Below are positions 7,361 to 18,648 of a DNA stretch of 21,648 nucleotides, piece by piece; position 1 is the stretch's first letter, and each line of letters begins with the position of its first letter. This stretch comes from Rhodospirillales bacterium (GTDB lineage: Bacteria; Pseudomonadota; Alphaproteobacteria; Rhodospirillales; Casp-alpha2): assembly GCA_018664265.1 (NCBI GenBank), contig JABJOR010000594.1:1-21648 (forward strand). The letters are read 5' to 3'. The translations under genes were made by a program, and so were the position numbers. The notes under the pieces are model-generated. The model was not told where the DNA came from. It searched no databases and was given only the letters and a program-made list of their open reading frames with translations.

Positions 7361-10345
7361 CTATTTTTTACGCGTTGTTTTCTTAACAGGTTTTCTAGCA
7401 GGTTTTTTTGTTGCAACAGTCAGGGCTTCATCGACAAGAGCTGCCTGTTCACGAACGTGCGCTTTTGCTGATCCCGTAGCAGGGGACGCAGCAGCGGCGC
7501 GACCTGCGTAGCTGATCTTGTCATTTCCGCGGCCAATTTTTTCAAGGGTCTCTTCAAGTGGCTCTCTAATATAGTTCCAGGAACCCATGTTGCGGGGTTC
7601 TTCCTGACACCATACGATATCCGCATTGCCAAAGCGTTTCAGCTCTTCACCCAATGCGTTGGTGGCAAACGGATAGAGCTGTTCCATGCGAAGCAGGTAG
7701 ACATCTTTGATGCCGCGCTGTTCGCGTTCTTCAAACAAATCATAATAGACTTTGCCGGTACACAGCACGACACGTTTGATCTTGCTGTCTGCTCCCAATC
7801 CACCGCTCATGTTTTGGTCGCTGTCATCCCACAAGAAGCGATGGAAGGTTGAGCCTTCACCCATTTCGGAAAGTTTCGATACGCACAGCTTGTGACGTAA
7901 CAAAGACTTGGGTGTCATCAGGATCAATGGTTTGCGGAACTCTCGCATAACCTGACGGCGTAAAACATGATAGTAGTTGGCGGGGGTCGTGCAATTGCAG
8001 ACCTGCATGTTGTCTTCTGCGCATAACTGGAGGTACCGTTCCAGACGGGCTGAGCTATGTTCCGGTCCCTGGCCTTCGTAACCGTGCGGTAACAACATAA
8101 CCAGACCAGACATACGCAACCATTTGGATTCGCCGGATGTGATGAACTGATCAATAATGACCTGCGCACCGTTGGCAAAATCACCAAATTGGCCTTCCCA
8201 GCAAATCAGCATCTGCGGCTCTGCCATGGAATATCCATATTCAAAGCCAAGGACTCCGGCTTCGGATAATGGACTATCAATAACCTCATACGGTGCTTGG
8301 CCGAATTGAATATTATTCAGTGGAATATAACGTTCTTCGGTTTCCTGATCGGTGAGCACAGAATGGCGTTGTGAAAATGTCCCGCGTCCGGAATCCTGTC
8401 CCGATAAACGAACCGGATGACCATCCAGCATCAGAGTGCCAAACGCCAGGGCTTCGCCTGTTGCCCAGTCGATACCTTCGCCCGATTCAATCATCTTGCG
8501 TTTGGTTGCCAGCTGGCGTGTAATTTTGGAATGTTCGTTGAAATTGCCGGGTGTTTGCGTCAAGGCCAAGCCAACAACTTTCAGACGTTCTAGAGGTACG
8601 GCTGTGTCGCCACGACGGGCGTCGCCAGAGGCAGCCCCCATGCCGGTCCATGAACCTTCCAGCCAGTCGGCCTTGTTTGACTTGTAGCTGGGTGCCGCTT
8701 CAAAAGCTGCATCAAGGGTGTCATGGACTTCTTTTAACAAGTCCAAATCGGCTTGCTTGGTCAGGACATTTTGACTGATCAACTTGTTGGCGTAAATTTC
8801 ACGCGTGGACGGATGCATCATGATTTTTTTGTACATGGCCGGCTGGGTGAACATAGGTTCATCGCCTTCATTGTGGCCATGGCGACGGTAACAAATCATA
8901 TCGACGACAACGTCTTTTTTGAACTTCTGGCGATATTCAATGGCAATACGGGCACAGTGAACAACCGCTTCCGGATCATCCGCATTAACGTGAAAGATCG
9001 GGGCTGATACAATTTTTGCAACATCGGAACAATAAGGCGATGAGCGCGAGAAACGCGGTGCGGTGGTAAAACCGATTTGATTGTTGATGATGTAATGAAT
9101 GGTGCCGCCTGTGCGGTATCCGTGTAGATGGGATAAATCAAGGGTTTCTGCAACCAGTCCTTGACCGGAGAAAGCCGCGTCACCGTGCAGCAACAAGCCC
9201 ATAACTTTTTCACGATCAGCGTCATTACGCTGGCGCTGTTTTGCCCGCACCTTTCCAAGAACAACTGTGTTGACGCATTCCAAATGGGACGGGTTGGCTG
9301 TCAAAGACAGATGCACCGATTTGCCATCAAAAATTCGATCTGAGGATGTACCAAGATGGTATTTCACATCGCCGGAGCCTTGAACATCATCCGGGTGGGC
9401 AGAGTGGCCCTGGAATTCCGCGAAAATTGCCTGGAACGGTTTTGACATGACATTCGCGAGGACGTTCAGGCGGCCTCGGTGGGCCATGCCGAGCACAACT
9501 TCTTCAAGGCCAAGCTGACTTCCGCGTTTGAGAATTTGTTCAATTGCAGGAACAAGACTCTCACCGCCATCAAGGCCAAAGCGTTTGGTACCTGTGAATT
9601 TTTTATCGAGAAAGCGCTCGAAGCCTTCTGTTTCGGACAAGCGTTTCAAAATGAACGTTTTGCCCTTATCGGTGAAATGCGTCTGATTTTGGATGGCTTC
9701 CATGCGTTCCTGAAGCCAAGATTTTTCACCCGGGTCCTGAATGTGCATGAATTCGATACCGATAGACCCGCAATAGGTCTTCATCAATATTGCCAAAATG
9801 TCGCGCATGGTTGCGCTTTCCAGGCCAAGCACATAGTTAATAAAGATTTCCCGATCCATATCCTTGTCGGAGAAACCGTAATTGCCGGGGTCGAGTTCTG
9901 AATGTTCTTTGGGGCCTTCAAGATCAAGTGGATCGAGATTGGCAAGCAAATGACCACGAATTCGATATGCCCTGATCAACATAAGTGCACGGATAGAATC
10001 AAGGGTTGATTCACGCACCTTAGCGCCACTGACCGGAGCAACATACCCAGGCCCCATTGATGCATGCAAAGGGGCGGCATCTTGCGCACTGCTCATGCCT
10101 TCTGAAAGTGGGGTCAGGGATTCTTCACCGACGATTTGCGCTGAAGATGGTGCCCAGCTTGCGCCGCGTTGTTCCTGATTCAAAATCGCAGATTCATCTT
10201 CCAGTTCGCCAAAGAATTCTTGCCAACGCATGTCAACGGAGCCGGGGTCTTCAAGAAAGCGTTCATAAAGTTGGGCAATATAAACCTGATTACCCGAGTA
10301 AAGGAAATTTGATGGATCTGTTACTGTCATTTTTTCATCAGTCAT
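7361..10345 (-). CDS. sucA: 2-oxoglutarate dehydrogenase E1
   Basis: 994 residues, slightly longer than the roughly 930-985 typical of this family. It is a thiamine-diphosphate enzyme that decarboxylates 2-oxoglutarate and succinylates the lipoyl arm of SucB. The N-terminus has the E1o-specific segment NFLYSGNQVYIAQLYERFLE and WQEFFGELE, which contacts the complex core. Further on are GMAHRGRLNVLANVMSKPF, the ThDP site GDAAFSGQGLVAETL, the GHNEGDEPMFTQP loop, the C-terminal transketolase-like half SGQDSGRGTFSQRHSV, and the LLPHGYEGQGPEHSSAR motif. It ends in an unusual basic tail, TKKPARKPVKKTTRKK. ATG 10345 is preceded by AAAGGAA. The 140-nt gap to sucD holds a large hairpin (10399-10434). 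Confidence 0.97.
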   Translation of the reverse strand: MTDEKMTVTDPSNFLYSGNQVYIAQLYERFLEDPGSVDMRWQEFFGELEDESAILNQEQRGASWAPSSAQIVGEESLTPLSEGMSSAQDAAPLHASMGPGYVAPVSGAKVRESTLDSIRALMLIRAYRIRGHLLANLDPLDLEGPKEHSELDPGNYGFSDKDMDREIFINYVLGLESATMRDILAILMKTYCGSIGIEFMHIQDPGEKSWLQERMEAIQNQTHFTDKGKTFILKRLSETEGFERFLDKKFTGTKRFGLDGGESLVPAIEQILKRGSQLGLEEVVLGMAHRGRLNVLANVMSKPFQAIFAEFQGHSAHPDDVQGSGDVKYHLGTSSDRIFDGKSVHLSLTANPSHLECVNTVVLGKVRAKQRQRNDADREKVMGLLLHGDAAFSGQGLVAETLDLSHLHGYRTGGTIHYIINNQIGFTTAPRFSRSSPYCSDVAKIVSAPIFHVNADDPEAVVHCARIAIEYRQKFKKDVVVDMICYRRHGHNEGDEPMFTQPAMYKKIMMHPSTREIYANKLISQNVLTKQADLDLLKEVHDTLDAAFEAAPSYKSNKADWLEGSWTGMGAASGDARRGDTAVPLERLKVVGLALTQTPGNFNEHSKITRQLATKRKMIESGEGIDWATGEALAFGTLMLDGHPVRLSGQDSGRGTFSQRHSVLTDQETEERYIPLNNIQFGQAPYEVIDSPLSEAGVLGFEYGYSMAEPQMLICWEGQFGDFANGAQVIIDQFITSGESKWLRMSGLVMLLPHGYEGQGPEHSSARLERYLQLCAEDNMQVCNCTTPANYYHVLRRQVMREFRKPLILMTPKSLLRHKLCVSKLSEMGEGSTFHRFLWDDSDQNMSGGLGADSKIKRVVLCTGKVYYDLFEEREQRGIKDVYLLRMEQLYPFATNALGEELKRFGNADIVWCQEEPRNMGSWNYIREPLEETLEKIGRGNDKISYAGRAAAASPATGSAKAHVREQAALVDEALTVATKKPARKPVKKTTRKK

Positions 10346-10398
10346 ATTGCCGTTCCTTTACCGATCTTTACCGATAGGTGCTGGTTATCAGGCCTTTA

Positions 10399-10434
10399 AC
10401 CCAGCTAATTGGTTCTGATACTAATTAGCTGGGT
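10399..10434 (-). repeat. 12-bp perfect hairpin in the sucD-sucA gap
   Basis: ACCCAGCTAATT (10399-10410) and AATTAGCTGGGT (10423-10434) form a 12-bp stem with a 12-nt loop in the intercistronic gap of the suc genes. On the transcribed (minus) strand it is followed by TAAAGG, not a T-run, so full termination is not expected; it may act as partial attenuator or protect one end of a processed mRNA. The sequence TTTACCGAT is also directly repeated at 10358-10376 just ahead of sucA. Confidence 0.7.
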
Positions 10435-10485
10435 ATTCAAACGTTCAATTAAAAGTACGTATGTATGATTATTACGACTTTCTGG

Positions 10486-11361
10486 TTAACTGCCAAGTGC
10501 TTTTACCATTGTCGTGCCAATTGTGGCTGGTGAATCGGCAACATGGATACCAACGGCTTTCATAGCTTCGATCTTGTCTTCGGCTCCACCTTTGCCACCG
10601 GAAATAATAGCTCCGGCATGGCCCATGCGACGACCTGGAGGGGCGGTCAATCCAGCAATAAATCCGACAACAGGTTTCTTGGTGCCTGTTGCACGAATTA
10701 AATCGGCACCGTCTTCTTCGGCGGATCCGCCAATTTCACCGATCATGACAATGGATTCAGTTTCATCGTCTTCGATAAACATATTCAGGCAATCAACAAA
10801 GTTGGTGCCGTTAACAGGATCGCCACCAATACCGATGCAGGTCGTTTGGCCAAGGCCAGCAGCTGTGGTCTGGGCAACGGCTTCATAGGTCAGGGTGCCT
10901 GAACGTGAAACGATACCAACTGTGCCGCGTTTGTGAATGTGGCCCGGCATAATACCAATTTTACATTCACCCGGCGTGATGATGCCCGGACAGTTTGGTC
11001 CAATAAGTCTGGTTGACGAGCCCACCAGAGCGCGTTTGACGCGAACCATATCAAGGACCGGAATGCCTTCTGTAATACACACAACCAATTCAACGCCTGC
11101 ATCGATAGCTTCTAAAATCGCATCAGCTGCAAATGGAGGCGGAACATAAATGACAGAAGCATTGGCTTCTGTTTTTGCAACGGCGTCTGCGACTGTATCA
11201 AACAGTGGCAGATCAAGATGCGTGCCGCCGCCTTTGCCCGGTGTAACACCACCGACCATTTTTGTGCCATAGGCAATGGCCTGTTCCGAATGGAAAGTGC
11301 CTTGTGCACCAGTGAAGCCCTGGCAGATGACACGGGTATTATTATTAACAAGAACGGCCAT
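10486..11361 (-). CDS. sucD: Succinyl-CoA synthetase alpha subunit
   Basis: 291 residues, the usual length. With SucC it converts succinyl-CoA, phosphate and nucleoside diphosphate to succinate, CoA and NTP. The CoA-binding Rossmann domain opens with [19 protein letters not shown] (about 11-29), and the second domain has [11 protein letters not shown] and the phosphohistidine His248 in [20 protein letters not shown] at 11361 shares its first base with the sucC TGA (TGATG), so translation is coupled for 1:1 subunit synthesis. No odd features. Confidence 0.97.
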   Translation of the reverse strand: MAVLVNNNTRVICQGFTGAQGTFHSEQAIAYGTKMVGGVTPGKGGGTHLDLPLFDTVADAVAKTEANASVIYVPPPFAADAILEAIDAGVELVVCITEGIPVLDMVRVKRALVGSSTRLIGPNCPGIITPGECKIGIMPGHIHKRGTVGIVSRSGTLTYEAVAQTTAAGLGQTTCIGIGGDPVNGTNFVDCLNMFIEDDETESIVMIGEIGGSAEEDGADLIRATGTKKPVVGFIAGLTAPPGRRMGHAGAIISGGKGGAEDKIEAMKAVGIHVADSPATIGTTMVKALGS

Positions 11362-12557
11362 CAGTTTGCCTCCTTCACAGCTTGAACAACTTTTACGGCG
11401 GCATCGCCCAGATCATCGGCAGAAATAATAGGCAGACCGGAATCCGCCATAATTTGTTTGCCCTGATCGACGTTGGTTCCTTCAAGTCGAACAACAAGAG
11501 GAACATTCAGGCTGACTTCGCGAGCCGCAGCGACAACACCTTCGGCAATCACATCACAACGCATGATGCCACCGAAAATATTGACCAGAATGCCTTCTAC
11601 ATTTGGATCAGACAAAATTATTTTAAACGCGGTTGTCACACGTTCTTTGGTCGCCCCGCCACCAACATCAAGGAAGTTGGCAGGTGAGCCGCCTTTAAGC
11701 TGGATAATATCCATCGTGGACATGGCAAGGCCTGCGCCGTTAACCATACAGCCGATGTTACCATCAAGACGGATGTAGTTCAGTTCGTGCTGGGCTGCTT
11801 CCAGTTCTTTTGGATCTTCTTCGTCTTCATCGCGCAGTTCCATAACGTCTTTGTGGCGAAACAGAGCGTTGTCGTCGAAGTTGATTTTTGCATCAAGGGC
11901 AATCACCTCACCCGCACCACTGACAACCAGTGGGTTGATTTCAATGATTGAACAATCAAGGTCATTAAATGCTTTATATAAGGAAAGCATCAATTTAACG
12001 GCTGAGCCGACTTGTTTGCCTTCCAATCCGAGACCAAATGCCAGCTTACGGGCATGAAATGGCATCATGCCAGTTGCAGGATCAATGGAAACTTTGAGAA
12101 TTTTTTCTGGTGTTTCGTGCGCCACTTCTTCGATTTCCATACCGCCTTCGGTAGAAGCCATCATAATCAGGCGAGAGGTGTCGCGATCAAGCAACATGCC
12201 GAGATATAATTCACGGGCAATATCGCAACCGTCTTCGATGTATAGACGTTTAACTTCTTTGCCTTCTGCACCGGATTGCTTGGTCACCAAAACATGGCCG
12301 AGCATTTCATCGGCGTTCTTGCGAACATCGTCAACGGATTTTACAACGCGGACACCGCCGGCACCATCGGGGTTGTCCGTGAAGCGGCCTGCACCACGCC
12401 CCCCTGCGTGAATTTGGGATTTAACGACGTAGACTGGACCGCCCAGTTCTTTCGCACGATTGGCGGCTTCTTCTGCTGTATAGGCAACGCCGCCTTTTAG
12501 AACGGCTACGCCGTATTTGGCGAGCAGTTCTTTGGCTTGATACTCATGTATGTTCAT
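11361..12557 (-). CDS. sucC: Succinyl-CoA synthetase beta subunit
   Basis: 398 residues, the normal length. The N-terminal ATP-grasp domain starts [17 protein letters not shown] and has [14 protein letters not shown] (about 46-59), the nucleotide-binding region; EINPLVV and [14 protein letters not shown] lie mid-protein, coordinating Mg-nucleotide; the C-terminal half has [17 protein letters not shown], which contacts the alpha-subunit active site. Whether ADP or GDP is preferred is not clear from sequence. AGGTGAG lies upstream of ATG 12557 at a roomy spacing (about 12 nt). The gene follows mdh by 34 nt and overlaps sucD by one base, so mdh-sucCD is one transcription unit. Confidence 0.97.
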   Translation of the reverse strand: MNIHEYQAKELLAKYGVAVLKGGVAYTAEEAANRAKELGGPVYVVKSQIHAGGRGAGRFTDNPDGAGGVRVVKSVDDVRKNADEMLGHVLVTKQSGAEGKEVKRLYIEDGCDIARELYLGMLLDRDTSRLIMMASTEGGMEIEEVAHETPEKILKVSIDPATGMMPFHARKLAFGLGLEGKQVGSAVKLMLSLYKAFNDLDCSIIEINPLVVSGAGEVIALDAKINFDDNALFRHKDVMELRDEDEEDPKELEAAQHELNYIRLDGNIGCMVNGAGLAMSTMDIIQLKGGSPANFLDVGGGATKERVTTAFKIILSDPNVEGILVNIFGGIMRCDVIAEGVVAAAREVSLNVPLVVRLEGTNVDQGKQIMADSGLPIISADDLGDAAVKVVQAVKEAN

Positions 12558-12591
12558 GTCGAATTTTTCTCACCTGTATTAATGGAATGCC

Positions 12592-13929
<1,338 letters not shown>

Positions 13930-13977
13930 TTATAACACCTTGACGGGAAATAGACACTCTGAAATGAAAATTTGTTC

Positions 13978-14007
13978 CTTATAATAAGTGTGTTCATTTT
14001 TTTTCAA
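13978..14007 (-). promoter_or_regulatory. Candidate mdh-suc-lpd promoter overlapping the zapE stop
   Basis: On the minus strand TTGAAA (14007-14002) and TATAAG (13983-13978) are 18 nt apart. The -35 hexamer includes the zapE TGA stop (14006-14004). About 94 nt of leader follow to the mdh ATG, in which AAGGT...ACCTT with a central GTTATAAC palindrome (13926-13941) could be an operator. There is no terminator between zapE and mdh, so readthrough is also possible. Confidence 0.45.
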
Positions 14008-15143
14008 GAGGCCATGTGGGGAAGTGCAATATAATCTGGTGATTGCATTTCCATGAGGCGCGATACAGTTCGTTCGAATTCGAATGAGCCATCGCCTTCG
14101 GGATAAAGTTTTTCAGCCGGAGCTTCTGCCGAGCAAATAAAATTGACCTTTGCTTCGTAAAGCGTTTCGACAAGTGTAAGAAACCGTTTTGCCACGTCGC
14201 GGTTTTCTGGCCCCATACGGGGGATATCCATTAAGATAACGGTGTGAAAACGCGCCGCAATAGCGAGGTAGTCAGCCGGGCCGAGGGGCTGGTCGCAGAG
14301 CGTGGTAAAGTTGGTCATGGCGACGCCTTCGGCGGTTTTTGGAAACTCGATTTCGCGTCCCTGCACAAACAGATTTATGGGTTCTGGCTCTGCGCCAATA
14401 CTGAGTTCCTGAAAACATTTTTCCAGTTTAGCATTTGCTTCTGCTCCATTCGGTGTGATGAAGGTGTCCATGGCCCGAATGCGCTCAAGTCGATAATCCG
14501 TCGGGCTTGTTAATTCCAGAACATCCATTTTGTCTTCGATTAAATCGATGAATGGCAAGAACAGTTCACGTTGTAATCCGTCTTTATATAAATCGTGTGG
14601 TGGGCGGTTGGAGGTTGCAACGATAACAACCCCTTCATTGATCAGAGATTCGAACAGACGGCCAAGGATCATGGCGTCAGTAATATCGGTGACATGGAAT
14701 TCATCAAAGCAAAGCAACCATGCCTGATCGACAATGATTCTGGCGAGCCCCTGAAGCGGGTCTTTCTGAGCGGAAACCTGCCCGGCCTTCTGGGCTTCGC
14801 GATAGCTGTGAACCCTGCGATGGACTTCTTGCATAAAGGCGTGGAAGTGTATGTGCTTGCGCTCATCAACGTTGGAATTTGTATAAAACAATTCCATTAA
14901 CATGGATTTGCCACGTCCCACATCGCCCCAAAGATAGAGCCCCTTCGGCCGTTCTTTTTTTCTGCCGCGCAAATTCAGACGGCTGCGCCAACCCGTTTGA
15001 CCCATTTGCAGGCTATAACCTTCCAGTTCCTCATGCAGGCTTTGCAACCGGTCCATAGCAATTTGCTGCGCTGGATCAGGTTGAATCGTGCCCTTGTTGA
15101 TTAGGGCGTTATAAGCATCAATGGGCTGTGTTGTTACAAACAT
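14004..15143 (-). CDS. zapE: ZapE / AFG1-like ATPase
   Basis: 379 residues, the usual length of the bacterial AFG1-like family. ZapE is a P-loop ATPase that associates with the Z-ring at cell constriction in E. coli, and AFG1 homologues act in quality control of respiratory complexes in mitochondria. The Walker A is LWGDVGRGKS (71-80, with Lys79), the Walker B is LLCFDEFHV (about 143-151, Asp147-Glu148), followed by the sensor region VVIVATSNRPP and the Arg-containing NRDVAKRFLTLVETLYE near the C-terminus. It lies between sdhB and mdh, a neighbourhood seen in many alphaproteobacteria. ATG 15143 has no Shine-Dalgarno sequence, and a promoter at 15149-15178 would place transcription start at or next to the ATG, so the mRNA may be leaderless. 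Confidence 0.94.
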   Translation of the reverse strand: MFVTTQPIDAYNALINKGTIQPDPAQQIAMDRLQSLHEELEGYSLQMGQTGWRSRLNLRGRKKERPKGLYLWGDVGRGKSMLMELFYTNSNVDERKHIHFHAFMQEVHRRVHSYREAQKAGQVSAQKDPLQGLARIIVDQAWLLCFDEFHVTDITDAMILGRLFESLINEGVVIVATSNRPPHDLYKDGLQRELFLPFIDLIEDKMDVLELTSPTDYRLERIRAMDTFITPNGAEANAKLEKCFQELSIGAEPEPINLFVQGREIEFPKTAEGVAMTNFTTLCDQPLGPADYLAIAARFHTVILMDIPRMGPENRDVAKRFLTLVETLYEAKVNFICSAEAPAEKLYPEGDGSFEFERTVSRLMEMQSPDYIALPHMAS

Positions 15144-15148
15144 ACTGG

Positions 15149-15178
15149 ATTATGTAGGGGGGCTTCATGACAGGACAA
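15149..15178 (-). promoter_or_regulatory. Candidate zapE promoter (leaderless)
   Basis: On the minus strand TTGTCC (15178-15173) and CATAAT (15154-15149) are 18 nt apart. Only 5 nt (CCAGT) separate the -10 hexamer from the zapE ATG, so +1 would be about the A of the ATG. The promoter starts right beside the T-run of the sdh terminator. Confidence 0.45.
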
Positions 15179-15179
15179 G

Positions 15180-15214
15180 AAAAAAATACCGGGTCTTAAT
15201 ATTTAAGACCCGGT
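15180..15214 (-). terminator. Rho-independent terminator of the sdhCDAB operon
   Basis: ACCGGGTCTTAA (15188-15199) pairs perfectly with TTAAGACCCGGT (15203-15214) around a 3-nt loop, and on the minus strand the stem is followed by A and then seven T (15186-15180). It lies 19 nt beyond the sdhB stop. On the plus strand there is no comparable T-run, so it acts for sdhB. Confidence 0.92.
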
Positions 15215-15233
15215 GTGATTTTTGAAAAATTTT

Positions 15234-16010
15234 CTATTCGCGTCGTGCGACCTGGTTTTTCAGGTGCCCAATTGCTTTGGCCGGATTAAGGCCCTTGGGG
15301 CAGCTCGCCGTGCAGTTCATAATCGTGTGACAGCGGAATAGTTTGTATGAATCGTTCAATTCTGTAAGACGTTCGCCCTTGGCTTCATCACGGCTGTCCT
15401 GAACCCACCGATCTGCTTGTAACAAAACGGCAGAGCCATAAAAGCGATCACCGCTCCACCAATAGCTCATGCAACTGGTCTGGCAGCAGAAGCATAAGAT
15501 GCATTCCCATAATCCATCGAGCTTGGCACGATCTTCTTCTGATTGCAGGCGCTCACGTTCAGGTGGTGGCGTGTCAGCTTTGAGCCAAGGCTCAATGGCA
15601 CTGTATTGTGCGTAAGGATGGCTCAGATCACAAACCAGATCCTTGATCACAGGCAGGTGCGGCAATGGATAGATTTTTACATCACCCTTGATCTCGGCAA
15701 TTGGTTTTGTGCAAGCCAGAGTGTTGGTGCCATCCACATTGAATGAGCACGATCCGCAGACACCTTCCCGACAGGAGCGGCGGAAGGTCAAGGTGCTGTC
15801 CATCTTGTCCTTTATCATAATCAAAGCATCGAGAACCATCGGTCCGCAAATATCCAGATCGACTTCGAAGGTATCGATTTGTGGGCTGCCGCCAGTGTCC
15901 GGGTCATACCGATAGATATGGAAATTCCTGATGTTGGTTGCCCCGGTTTCGTTTTTGTGGAGCTTGCCCTTAACAGGGTTTGATCCGGCCGGGAGAGCAA
16001 ATTTTACCAT
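15234..16010 (-). CDS. sdhB: Succinate dehydrogenase iron-sulfur subunit
   Basis: 258 residues. It carries electrons from SdhA flavin to quinone through three clusters. The [2Fe-2S] ligands are C80, C85, C88 and C100 ([10 protein letters not shown] ... LAC); the [4Fe-4S]/[3Fe-4S] ligands are in [12 protein letters not shown] (C170, C173, C176, C180) and [17 protein letters not shown] (C227, C233, C237). Trp/Tyr residues after C180 (MSYWW) belong to the quinone-site region. ATG 16010 is followed by the family-typical MVKFALPxxSxPxxGK opening. It is 16 nt behind sdhA and is the last gene of the operon, ended by the hairpin at 15188-15214. Confidence 0.97.
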   Translation of the reverse strand: MVKFALPAGSNPVKGKLHKNETGATNIRNFHIYRYDPDTGGSPQIDTFEVDLDICGPMVLDALIMIKDKMDSTLTFRRSCREGVCGSCSFNVDGTNTLACTKPIAEIKGDVKIYPLPHLPVIKDLVCDLSHPYAQYSAIEPWLKADTPPPERERLQSEEDRAKLDGLWECILCFCCQTSCMSYWWSGDRFYGSAVLLQADRWVQDSRDEAKGERLTELNDSYKLFRCHTIMNCTASCPKGLNPAKAIGHLKNQVARRE

Positions 16011-16026
16011 TCTCTTTCGCCTCTAC

Positions 16027-17817
16027 TTAGTAAACCCGAGCTTTTGGCTCGATATATTCAATTTCATCGGTCAGGGTATAGTTGTGCACCGGGCGGTAAT
16101 CGACCGTCACATTTCCCTTCTCGTCAATCCATGACAGGGTGTGTTTCATCCAGTTCACATCATCGCGATCAGGATGATCTTCATGGGCATGTGCCCCCCG
16201 GCTTTCATGACGAGCTGCCGCTGAATAAATTGTCGTCTTCGCGCAGACCATAAGATTTTCCAGCTCAAGGCTTTCGATAAGATCGGAATTCCAGATTAGA
16301 GAATTGTCCTTGACACTGATGTCGGACAGACCATTCCAGATCGTATCAATTTTCTCACACCCCTCTTTCATGAGGGCGTCGGTGCGGAACACGGCTGCAT
16401 GGTTTTGCATGGCGTGCTGCATGCTCAGACGAATTTCTGCTGTTGGTGTGCTACCTTTGGCAAAGCGCAGGCGATCAAAGCGATCAAGGGCTTTGTCGGC
16501 GCATCCTTCACGGTATGGTCGCAACGGTGTGTTGGGGACAATCAGCTCTCTTGCGCGGATACCAGCAGAACGGCCAAATACCACAATGTCGAGAAGTGAA
16601 TTGGTGCCCAGACGGTTTGCACCATGTACCGATGCCGAAGCACATTCGCCAATAGCCATCAGGCCCGGTGATGTCGCATCGGGATTGGCTTTTGTCGGGT
16701 TGAGGGCTTCAGTTTTGTAGTTGGTCGGAATACCGCCCATATTATAGTGCACAGTCGGCAGGACTGGAATCGGTTCCTTTGTGCAATCAACACCAGCAAA
16801 AATCTGGGCTGATTCTGAAATTCCGGGCAGTCTTTCGTGGAGTGTTTCTGCTCCAAGGTGCTCAAGGTGCAGATGAATATGATCCTTATTAGGGCCGACA
16901 CCGCGACCTTCCAGAATCTCGATGGTCATGGCACGGCTAACAACGTCACGGCTGGCTAGGTCTTTAGCCGTCGGCGCGTAGCGCTCCATGAAACGTTCAC
17001 CTTCAGAATTCGTCAGATACCCACCTTCCCCACGCGCCCCTTCGGTGATCAGGCAGCCTGAGCCGTAGATACCGGTTGGGTGGAACTGAACAAATTCATG
17101 ATCCTGAAGTGGCAGGCCAGCACGGGCGACCATGGCATTGCCATCCCCTGTGCAGGTGTGGGCTGATGTGCATGAAAAGTACGAGCGACCATAACCACCA
17201 GAGGCGATAACAACCTGGTGTCCACGGAAGACGTGAATAGAGCCATCGTCCAGATTCCAGGCAACAATACCTTCGCAGGTTCCGTCGTCACCCATGATCA
17301 AATCAATGGCAACATATTCGACGTAGAATTCAGCTTTGTGTTTCAGGCATTGCTGATAGAGCGTATGAAGGATTGCATGGCCAGTTCGATCGGCTGCTGC
17401 ACAGGCCCGCTGCACCGGTGCTTCACCAAAATTACGCATGTGACCACCAAATGGACGCTGGTAGATTTTGCCTTCGGTATTACGGGAGAACGGAACACCC
17501 ATGTGCTCCAGTTCAACCACAGAGGACACGGCCTCACGGCACATATATTCAATAGCGTCCTGATCACCCAACCAGTCGGCACCTTTAACAGTGTCGTACA
17601 TATGCCATTCCCAGTGATCCTCGGCCATGTTGCCGAGCGCGGCACCGATGCCGCCTTGGGCTGCAACGGTGTGACTTCGGGTTGGGAAAACTTTGGTAAT
17701 ACATGCTGTTTTAAGGCCGGCTGACGCCATGCCCAAGGTTGCTCTTAGACCGGCACCGCCAGCGCCCAGGATAACCACATCATATTTGTGATCAATGATT
17801 TCATATGCGGAAGTCAT
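16027..17817 (-). CDS. sdhA: Succinate dehydrogenase flavoprotein subunit
   Basis: 596 residues, standard length. It oxidises succinate to fumarate at a covalently bound FAD on the cytoplasmic face. The FAD-binding motif is [20 protein letters not shown] (14-33); the covalent-flavin His49 is in [19 protein letters not shown]; the substrate loop is [20 protein letters not shown]; and the capping domain has [11 protein letters not shown]. The C-terminal part has the [17 protein letters not shown] motif and ends with the [20 protein letters not shown] type tail seen in alphaproteobacteria. It is 15 nt downstream of sdhD. The ribosome-binding site is weak (GAAAGAA). Confidence 0.97.
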   Translation of the reverse strand: MTSAYEIIDHKYDVVILGAGGAGLRATLGMASAGLKTACITKVFPTRSHTVAAQGGIGAALGNMAEDHWEWHMYDTVKGADWLGDQDAIEYMCREAVSSVVELEHMGVPFSRNTEGKIYQRPFGGHMRNFGEAPVQRACAAADRTGHAILHTLYQQCLKHKAEFYVEYVAIDLIMGDDGTCEGIVAWNLDDGSIHVFRGHQVVIASGGYGRSYFSCTSAHTCTGDGNAMVARAGLPLQDHEFVQFHPTGIYGSGCLITEGARGEGGYLTNSEGERFMERYAPTAKDLASRDVVSRAMTIEILEGRGVGPNKDHIHLHLEHLGAETLHERLPGISESAQIFAGVDCTKEPIPVLPTVHYNMGGIPTNYKTEALNPTKANPDATSPGLMAIGECASASVHGANRLGTNSLLDIVVFGRSAGIRARELIVPNTPLRPYREGCADKALDRFDRLRFAKGSTPTAEIRLSMQHAMQNHAAVFRTDALMKEGCEKIDTIWNGLSDISVKDNSLIWNSDLIESLELENLMVCAKTTIYSAAARHESRGAHAHEDHPDRDDVNWMKHTLSWIDEKGNVTVDYRPVHNYTLTDEIEYIEPKARVY

Positions 17818-17832
17818 TTATATTCTTTCGAT

Positions 17833-18213
17833 TTATGCTGTGAAGGTGACCCGAAGGGCGGAGAGAATGCACGCTGTACACAGAAAGAAAGCCGTGTACT
17901 TGAGAACCAGCACGGAGGTATTCTTAAGCCATTCCGGTTGGACGTAATCTTCAAGAACCACGGTCAATCCCATGTGTGCATGGTGGAATAATGCCAACAA
18001 AAACAGGATTGTCAGGATCAGATTGCCTGGCTGGCTCTGCCATTCCTGATAGGCGTTGTAATCTGCGCCAATCAAACCAAGCATGGAATAAACGAACCAT
18101 AGTCCCAATGGAACCAGGGCAATGGCGCCAAAACGTTCGGCAAGCCAGTGTTGTACACCGTGATCTGTGGAGCCCGAACCGCGAGCCTGACCGAGGGGAG
18201 AGCGCATGCTCAT
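17833..18213 (-). CDS. sdhD: Succinate dehydrogenase membrane anchor subunit SdhD
   Basis: 126 residues with three membrane helices (about 27-47, 58-83 and 97-122). SdhD with SdhC anchors SdhAB, binds heme b and shapes the ubiquinone site. The sequence FHHAHMGLTVVLEDYV in the second helix holds the expected heme-ligand His and the Asp-Tyr pair of the quinone pocket. The N-terminal stretch RSPLGQARGSGSTDHGVQHW is typical of alphaproteobacterial SdhD. The ATG shares its A with the sdhC stop (TAATG), so the two are coupled. Confidence 0.93.
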   Translation of the reverse strand: MSMRSPLGQARGSGSTDHGVQHWLAERFGAIALVPLGLWFVYSMLGLIGADYNAYQEWQSQPGNLILTILFLLALFHHAHMGLTVVLEDYVQPEWLKNTSVLVLKYTAFFLCTACILSALRVTFTA

Positions 18214-18608
18214 TATAAATCTCCCATTCGTGAACAGCCGACATACCAGGTCAAGGCCGTCATGGATAAAGCAAACAGAGTAATCACGGCAGCGTTTCTG
18301 GTCGCGACCTCCATATCAAAGCCAAGTACCATGTCCCAGCAAATATAGCGAATGCCGGTTGCCAGATGGAAGAAAAAGGAAAAGGTGAAGCCAAACAAAA
18401 CAAGCAGCCCAAACCATGAGCCCATTATGCTTTGGGCTGTTTCAAATGCTTCCGGGCCGTAGGCCGCGGATGTGAACCAGTATGCAAATAAAATGGTACC
18501 AAACGTCATGGCGACGCCGCAAATCCGGTGAAGAATGGAAAATGAAGATGTTGCCTGATGCTTATAAATAAGAAGATGCGGTGATAGTGGCCTTTTGGCA
18601 GACGACAT
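18213..18608 (-). CDS. sdhC: Succinate dehydrogenase cytochrome b556 subunit SdhC
   Basis: 131 residues from ATG 18608, first gene of the sdhCDAB operon. Signature SPHLLIYKHQATSSFSILHR then GVAMTFG near the N-terminus contains the Ser/Arg residues of the quinone site, and FFHLATGIRYICWDMVLG in the second helix holds the heme-ligand His. Three hydrophobic helices are visible. A reading from 18632 would add MHRAKGSN; the shorter start is preferred because AAAGGG lies 8-9 nt upstream and family members start at MSSxxRPLSPHL. Confidence 0.94.
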   Translation of the reverse strand: MSSAKRPLSPHLLIYKHQATSSFSILHRICGVAMTFGTILFAYWFTSAAYGPEAFETAQSIMGSWFGLLVLFGFTFSFFFHLATGIRYICWDMVLGFDMEVATRNAAVITLFALSMTALTWYVGCSRMGDL

Positions 18609-18648
18609 ATTTGATCCCTTTGCCCTGTGCAATTTTAATTATAAAGAA

